NCBI GenBank assembly: GCA_014379925.1
Contig: JACMKY010000159.1
Coordinates: 1-5,230, forward strand
Direction: 5' to 3'
Source: Cytophagales bacterium
Lineage (GTDB): Bacteria; Bacteroidota; Bacteroidia; Cytophagales; ES-bin-26
Length of the DNA stretch: 5,230 bases
Positions 1 to 3,205 of the stretch are shown here, in pieces. Made by a program: the position numbers and the translations under genes. A model generated the notes under the pieces. That model had not been told where the DNA came from and made no database searches. It saw only the letters and a list, made by a program, of their open reading frames with translations. Numbering within the stretch: position 1 is the stretch's first letter; each line of letters opens with the position of its first letter.

Positions 1-48
1 CAAGAGGCCGCCGAAGAGGACAAAGCAGTAATCGCGTTTATGAATTGA
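1..48 (+). CDS. C-terminal fragment of an unidentified protein (partial, 5' end outside window)
   Basis: Frame 1 reads QEAAEEDKAVIAFMN and then TGA at 46-48. The acidic, alanine-rich composition looks like a genuine protein tail, and the perfect hairpin about 100 bases downstream would suit a gene ending here, convergent with the oxidoreductase. Frame 3 is also open, to a TAG at 54-56, but gives an arginine/serine-rich string less like a protein. Only 15 codons are visible, so no family or function can be named. The call rests on composition and context. Confidence 0.42.
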   Translation, partial: QEAAEEDKAVIAFMN

Positions 49-149
49 GCGGCTAGGATTTCACTGGATCAGATGAAAGTTCCGCCCGGTTGATCCCAAC
101 GCAGCGAACAGACGTCCCCATCGCACCATTTTTTCACGAAAGAGTTATC

Positions 150-190
150 ATCAACCCGGCCCTTCCCCACGAGGGAAGGGCCGGGTTGAT
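150..190. terminator. Perfect 18-bp stem-loop, probable shared transcription terminator
   Basis: Bases 150-167 and 173-190 are perfect reverse complements (18 bp, GC-rich core CCCGGCCCTTCCC) separated by the 5-base loop CACGA. The hairpin starts 18 bases after the oxidoreductase stop on the minus strand and about 100 bases after the probable plus-strand stop at 48, the usual place for a bidirectional terminator between convergent genes. Neither side has a clean T-tract: on the minus strand the stem is followed by GATAACTCTTTC. It may therefore be a weakly canonical intrinsic terminator or a 3'-end stabilising hairpin. Confidence 0.75.
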
Positions 191-208
191 GCGGCATACC
201 GATGGGCT

Positions 209-1390
209 TCACCCGCCCAATGCCACGCCCAGCAGCTTCTCAATATTTTGTTTGGCAAACCCGCAGGCAGTGGTCATGCCTTTGCCCCCAATGCCCGTCA
301 CGATGTGGATGCGGTCGTCGATGGTGCGTTCAAAAATCTCCCGGCTCTTGCTTTGGGCGTAGTAGCCGTTCCAGGCGCGTTGGATGCGCCAGTCCGGCAG
401 GTCCAGAATGCGCTTGGCCTCGCCCAGGATGAGTTCGTTCACGTGGTCGTCGACGCCAAAATCCAGGTCCTCGGCGCGGTTGGCGTCGGCGTACTCGTGC
501 GAATCGCCGAGGATGATCGAACCGTCCAACGCCTGCTTGAAGAGGAGGTGGATGCCCCACTGCCGCAAACCGGGACTCACTTCGTCGGGGTCGAGCCGTG
601 CGTACGACGGGCAACTCCGGAAGGCGTAGTAGCGGCGGATGGACAGGCCGGTCAGGATGGAACCGGGCAGGTGGACCCCGGGCATCGGATAGGTGGCCAG
701 CATCTGGAGTTTGCAGACTTGCAGGTCACTGCCGTAGAACAGGTCCGGATACAGGAACTTGAAATCGCGCCCGCTGCACACAATCACTTTGGCCGACCGG
801 TAGACCCGGCCGAACGCATCCACCACCTCGCAGGAAGAACCGTTGGCAGTACACGCCTTCACCGGAGTCAGCGGACGGTAATCCAACCCCCAGCGCTCCA
901 CCAGGTAGTCCAGCAAACGGTGGATCAGGCGGTCGGGCTCGGCGGTGACCTCCTGCGGAAATAGCAGTCCGCCCACGCAGTAGTCCGGCCGGAGGGCCGG
1001 CACCCGCCGTCGGCATTCCGCCCGGGTGAGCAGCGTCGATTCGTAGTCCAGTTCCCGGTAGCGCGCGTGCTTCTCCTCCAGCAACCGCATTTCCGAGTCG
1101 GTGGAGGCCAGGTAGGTCGAGCCGTTGGACCGGACGGAGATGTCGCATTCGGCCTGGATGGCCCGGTAGGTTTCCTGGCTGACGCGCCCGTAGGCAAACC
1201 ACTCGTCTTCCGACATGCCCGAGGGAATGATTTGCCCGAAGTTGCGCACCGTGGCCTCCGAAGGCCGGACATCTTTTTCGAGCAGCAACACGCTCAGGCC
1301 CCGGCTCAGGGCGAAGTAGGCGTGAAACGCACCCAGTGCGCCCCCTCCCACCACAATCAGGTCCGTACGCTTGGTTTCCAGGGACGACAT
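209..1390 (-). CDS. FAD-dependent oxidoreductase, DAO family, phosphonate-associated TIGR03364-like
   Basis: This is a 393-residue cytosolic flavoenzyme with no signal peptide or membrane segment. An N-terminal Rossmann fold is clear: DLIVVGGGALG (residues 10-20) is the dinucleotide-binding glycine motif, and E38 in LLLEKD is the expected ribose-binding acid. ATVRNFGQIIPSG (46-58) resembles the signature of the TIGR03364 group, and GIGGKGMTTACGFA near the C-terminus is the second FAD contact. Families of this type are recurrently encoded beside phosphonatase-like hydrolases, and characterised members oxidise N-methyl-2-aminoethylphosphonate, some also 2-aminoethylphosphonate, to phosphonoacetaldehyde. 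The substrate here is inferred from family and from the hydrolase at 2283-3047. I chose ATG at 1390, five codons before the Rossmann strand region. The upstream in-frame extension to 1465 is encoded by a repeat and adds no conserved sequence. Glycine or sarcosine oxidase-like activity on another amine is the main alternative. Confidence 0.88.
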   Translation of the reverse strand: MSSLETKRTDLIVVGGGALGAFHAYFALSRGLSVLLLEKDVRPSEATVRNFGQIIPSGMSEDEWFAYGRVSQETYRAIQAECDISVRSNGSTYLASTDSEMRLLEEKHARYRELDYESTLLTRAECRRRVPALRPDYCVGGLLFPQEVTAEPDRLIHRLLDYLVERWGLDYRPLTPVKACTANGSSCEVVDAFGRVYRSAKVIVCSGRDFKFLYPDLFYGSDLQVCKLQMLATYPMPGVHLPGSILTGLSIRRYYAFRSCPSYARLDPDEVSPGLRQWGIHLLFKQALDGSIILGDSHEYADANRAEDLDFGVDDHVNELILGEAKRILDLPDWRIQRAWNGYYAQSKSREIFERTIDDRIHIVTGIGGKGMTTACGFAKQNIEKLLGVALGG

Positions 1391-1418
1391 TTTAATGGTG
1401 AACAACGAATGGTGAATG
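1391..1418. repeat. Short degenerate 7-base repeat abutting the oxidoreductase start
   Basis: AATGGTGAA occurs at 1394-1402 and again at 1408-1416, exactly 14 bases (two heptads) apart, with degenerate heptads between and after them. On the minus strand the tract reads as CATTCAC/CATTCGT/TGTTCAC/CATT and ends directly at the ATG of the oxidoreductase. It has the same period as the larger arrays at 3027-3091 and 3139-3205 but a different consensus. It is untranslated if the start at 1390 is right. Confidence 0.6.
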
Positions 1419-1534
1419 ACTGACGGCAACGCAGTGCGTAAGATTCTTGGTCCGTACCACCACATTCGGTTTGGCTTGCAAGCGGTTCATTTCATTGCCA
1501 CCAAACAAGCGCTCAAAAAAGCTGGGTAGCGTGC

Positions 1535-1565
1535 AATCAGCCTAATCATTTAATCGCCCTAATCA
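1535..1565. repeat. Four AATCA/AATCG repeats at 8-9 base spacing in the oxidoreductase leader
   Basis: AATCA at 1535, 1544 and 1561 and AATCG at 1552 recur at 9, 8 and 9 base steps, just downstream (minus strand) of the TACTTTTG promoter box. The 9-mer TAATCATTT at 1543-1551 also occurs at 2271-2279, immediately before the hydrolase start. The spacing is shorter than one helical turn, so this may be low-complexity drift rather than a binding array. Confidence 0.3.
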
Positions 1566-1570
1566 GCGGT

Positions 1571-1598
1571 CAAAAGTACGGCGTTTCCTCCAATGAAA
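1571..1598 (-). promoter_or_regulatory. Candidate Bacteroidota-type promoter for the oxidoreductase
   Basis: Plus-strand CAAAAGTA at 1571-1578 reads TACTTTTG on the minus strand, an exact match to the Bacteroidota -7 consensus TAnnTTTG. The upstream element is weak: TTTC (plus-strand GAAA, 1595-1598) lies 16 bases away instead of the usual TTTG. Transcription would start near 1565 and give a leader of about 175 bases before the ATG at 1390. No other TAnnTTTG match is seen between here and the gene. It implies that the oxidoreductase can be expressed separately from the regulator gene upstream. Confidence 0.5.
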
Positions 1599-1599
1599 C
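1583..1599. promoter_or_regulatory. Candidate second operator (GTTTC-N7-GAAAC)
   Basis: GTTTC (1583-1587) and GAAAC (1595-1599) form a 17-bp palindrome immediately upstream of the TACTTTTG box. It matches the core of the larger palindrome in front of the hydrolase: both have GTTTC at position 1, T at position 7 and AAAC at positions 14-17. This placement, across the upstream promoter element, would suit repression by the XRE-cupin protein encoded next door. The arms are only 5 bp, so the case rests on identity of spacing with 2250-2266. Confidence 0.4.
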
Positions 1600-1627
1600 C
1601 TACCGGACACCCGGAAATTGCCGTCCC

Positions 1628-2203
1628 TCAATCCGTGTGTCGGATGAAATAGATCTTGAAAAGTTTAGCGGGGATTTCCTTGGCATTCTTGACCGAATGG
1701 GCAAGCCGCCCGTCGAAGTAAATGGTATCGCCCTTCGTCAGGGTTACTTCTTCATTCTTGAAACCGTAGGAGGCCTCCCCCTCAATGACGTGAATGAGTT
1801 CGTAGGCGCTGGTGGAAACCGGTTTCCGGTGGGTGTTGGGCTTCACCGTCACCAGGTTCACCCGGATGCTGTAGTTGGCAATGTTCTGGGAAAGCAGAAA
1901 ACTGTAAATCAACCCCTTCGAGTCTTCCCGCTTCTCTGGTTTTCCCTCGCCGTCCCGGATCAGGATGTACGGAGCCTCGCTTTCGCCGTTCAGGTCTTTG
2001 ACCAACCGCGCCACGTCCACTTCCAGGGCGTTGGCAATCTCAATGAGCACCGAAAGCGAGGGAACCGTACGAAAATTCTCGATTTTGGAAATAAGACCGG
2101 GGGAGAGTTTGCTGCGCTTGGCCAATTCACGCAGCCCCATGCTTTTCTCGTTCCTGATTTCCCGTATCCGCGATCCGATCAGACTCAGTTTGTCATTTTT
2201 CAT
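1628..2203 (-). CDS. XRE-family transcriptional regulator with C-terminal cupin domain
   Basis: This is a 191-residue DNA-binding regulator. Residues about 9-64 form an XRE/Cro-type helix-turn-helix, with LRELAKRSKLSPGLISKIEN (24-43) as the paired helices. Residues about 112-188 form a cupin barrel; ELIHVIEGEASYGF and GDTIYFDGRLAHSVKN are the two cupin motifs. H138 and H169 are present, but the classic HxH pair of motif 1 is absent, so the domain may bind a small ligand rather than catalyse. The architecture is that of PuuR/SutR-type regulators; PuuR controls a pathway that also uses a DAO-family oxidase. The gene diverges from the hydrolase (79-base gap) and lies upstream of the oxidoreductase on the same strand, so both are natural targets. 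ATG at 2203 sits directly after AAGGA, too close to act as a normal ribosome binding site, which is common in Bacteroidota. Confidence 0.9.
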   Translation of the reverse strand: MKNDKLSLIGSRIREIRNEKSMGLRELAKRSKLSPGLISKIENFRTVPSLSVLIEIANALEVDVARLVKDLNGESEAPYILIRDGEGKPEKREDSKGLIYSFLLSQNIANYSIRVNLVTVKPNTHRKPVSTSAYELIHVIEGEASYGFKNEEVTLTKGDTIYFDGRLAHSVKNAKEIPAKLFKIYFIRHTD

Positions 2204-2232
2204 TCCTTGGCCGTATCCGGTTAAACCAGTGG

Positions 2233-2261
2233 TTTGAACCCGAAAAATTGTTTCATATTTG
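2233..2261 (+). promoter_or_regulatory. Candidate Bacteroidota-type promoter for the phosphonatase-like gene
   Basis: TTTG at 2233-2236 and CATATTTG at 2254-2261 are separated by 17 bases and resemble the Bacteroidota elements TTTG and TAnnTTTG, with one mismatch (C for T in the first base). Transcription would begin near 2266-2268, leaving only about 15 untranslated bases before the GTG start. The -7 element lies inside the palindrome at 2245-2271. Confidence 0.5.
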
Positions 2262-2271
2262 TAAACAATTT
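2245..2271. promoter_or_regulatory. 9+9 bp palindrome, candidate operator of the XRE-cupin regulator
   Basis: AAATTGTTT (2245-2253) and AAACAATTT (2263-2271) are perfect inverted repeats around a 9-base spacer. The arm centres are 18 bp apart, roughly two helical turns, which suits a dimeric helix-turn-helix protein. The site lies in the AT-rich gap between the divergent regulator and hydrolase genes and covers the -7 region and likely start of hydrolase transcription. That location predicts repression of the hydrolase and possibly autoregulation. Assignment to the adjacent regulator is inferred from position and symmetry. Confidence 0.65.
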
Positions 2272-2282
2272 AATCATTTCTC

Positions 2283-3047
2283 GTGGAAAACATCCAACTG
2301 GTTGTGCTCGATATGGCGGGTACCACCGTGCGCGACAACAAGGAAGTGGAAACCTGCTTTGCCGAAGCGGCCCAACGCACGGGGCTGGTCGTATCGGCGG
2401 AACGAATCACGGCCGTCCAGGGCTGGGCAAAACGGTTCGTTTTCGAAACGTTGTGGCAAGAACAACTCCACGCGCGCAACGCCGGGCCTTCCCCATCGAA
2501 CGGTTCCGAACTCGAAGCCAAGGTCGACCATTCGTACGCGGTGTTCCGGTCTATCCTCGAAAATCATTACCAAACCAGCGAAGTAGTGCCCACGCCCGGT
2601 TGCCTGGATTTGTTTGCGTTCCTGAAAGCCAGCCGCGTCAAGATCGCCCTCACAACCGGTTTCTACCGGCAAGTAACCGATATTATTCTGAATAAACTAG
2701 GCTGGAACCGGGGCCTGGACGCCCGGTACGTCGGCGGTCCGGCTTCCCTCATCAACGTATCCGTTGCCAGCGACGAAGTGGCCCAGGGCCGTCCCGCCCC
2801 GCTGATGATCCAACAGGCAATGCTCACGCTCGGTATCACCGACCCCCGGCGCGTGATCAACCTCGGCGACACGCCTTCGGACCTGGAGTCGGGCAAGCGG
2901 GCGGGGTGTGCCCTCAGCCTGGGCATCACCAACGGAACGCACACCCGCCAACAACTCGAACGGCATCCCAACGACGGGTTGTACGCCTCGCTGACCGACG
3001 TGCAACGCTTCCTGGAAAGGGCAGAAGGAGTAGGCAATGGGCAGTAG
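2283..3047 (+). CDS. Phosphonatase-like HAD hydrolase (PhnX-related, TIGR03351 type)
   Basis: This 254-residue cytosolic HAD enzyme probably cleaves the C-P bond of phosphonoacetaldehyde or a close relative. Motif I is LDMAGTT (9-15), with nucleophile D10 and the phosphonatase-typical alanine at position 12 where most HAD phosphatases have aspartate. The cap domain carries QGWAK (46-50); K50 aligns with the Schiff-base lysine of PhnX (MGLLK, Lys53 in Bacillus cereus). The position of PhnX His56 is valine here. Motif II is LTTGF (123-127), motif III is GRPAP (169-173) and motif IV is LGDTPSDLESG (194-204), with D196 and D200 for magnesium. An in-frame TAA at 2271 leaves GTG at 2283 as the only reasonable start; no Shine-Dalgarno is visible. 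The last residues, GVGNGQ, and the TAG stop come from the heptad repeat that follows. The gene is divergent from the regulator. The family is confident; the exact substrate is inferred. Confidence 0.9.
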   Translation: MENIQLVVLDMAGTTVRDNKEVETCFAEAAQRTGLVVSAERITAVQGWAKRFVFETLWQEQLHARNAGPSPSNGSELEAKVDHSYAVFRSILENHYQTSEVVPTPGCLDLFAFLKASRVKIALTTGFYRQVTDIILNKLGWNRGLDARYVGGPASLINVSVASDEVAQGRPAPLMIQQAMLTLGITDPRRVINLGDTPSDLESGKRAGCALSLGITNGTHTRQQLERHPNDGLYASLTDVQRFLERAEGVGNGQ

Positions 3048-3091
3048 GCAATGGGCAATGGGCAGTAGGCAAAGGAAGCAATGGGCAAAAG
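3027..3091. repeat. Heptad array, left arm (GCAATGG / GCAGTAG units)
   Basis: Units in 7-base register from 3027 are GGAGTAG, GCAATGG, GCAGTAG, GCAATGG, GCAATGG, GCAGTAG and GCAAAGG, then two extra bases, then GCAATGG and GCAAAAG. The array begins inside the hydrolase gene and supplies its final codons and TAG stop (3045-3047). TAG also occurs at 3031 and 3066, so readthrough is blocked in two of three frames. Confidence 0.9.
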
Positions 3092-3138
3092 AACACTACG
3101 CTACCACGGATGCAGCCTTCTTTTCGCTTTTTTGTTTT

Positions 3139-3205
3139 TAATTGCCAACTGCCAACTGCGTACTTTTTTTCCTTTGCCCACTGCCCATTGCCTACTGCCT
3201 ACTCC
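3139..3205. repeat. Heptad array, right arm (inverted orientation)
   Basis: Read on the minus strand from 3205, the units are GGAGTAG, GCAGTAG, GCAATGG, GCAGTGG and GCAAAGG (to 3171). After an 11-base interruption containing seven A, GCAGTTG, GCAGTTG and GCAATTA follow (3159 to 3139). The first unit contains the TAG stop of the phosphoesterase (3199-3201). The unit sequences match those of the left array, in opposite orientation. Confidence 0.88.

Noticed and set aside
1..56. Frame 3 reading ending at TAG 54-56 as the upstream gene tail
   Set aside because: The reading is arginine/serine-rich and less protein-like than frame 1 ending at 48; it cannot be fully excluded from 56 bases.
248..964. 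238-residue open frame on the plus strand
   Set aside because: It lies wholly antisense to the oxidoreductase, whose frame has clear FAD motifs; GC-rich codon use produces such mirror frames and no domain is recognisable in it.
1391..1465. N-terminal extension of the oxidoreductase by 25 codons
   Set aside because: The extension is partly encoded by the heptad tract, precedes the Rossmann fold with no conserved features, and ATG at 1390 places the fold at the usual distance from the start.
1637..2224. 195-residue open frame on the plus strand
   Set aside because: It is antisense to nearly the whole XRE-cupin gene, which has well-defined domains; no independent coding signal is seen.
3027..3205. 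CRISPR array or CRISPR-like repeat
   Set aside because: Units are 7 bases, contiguous and degenerate, with no unique spacers and no cas genes nearby.
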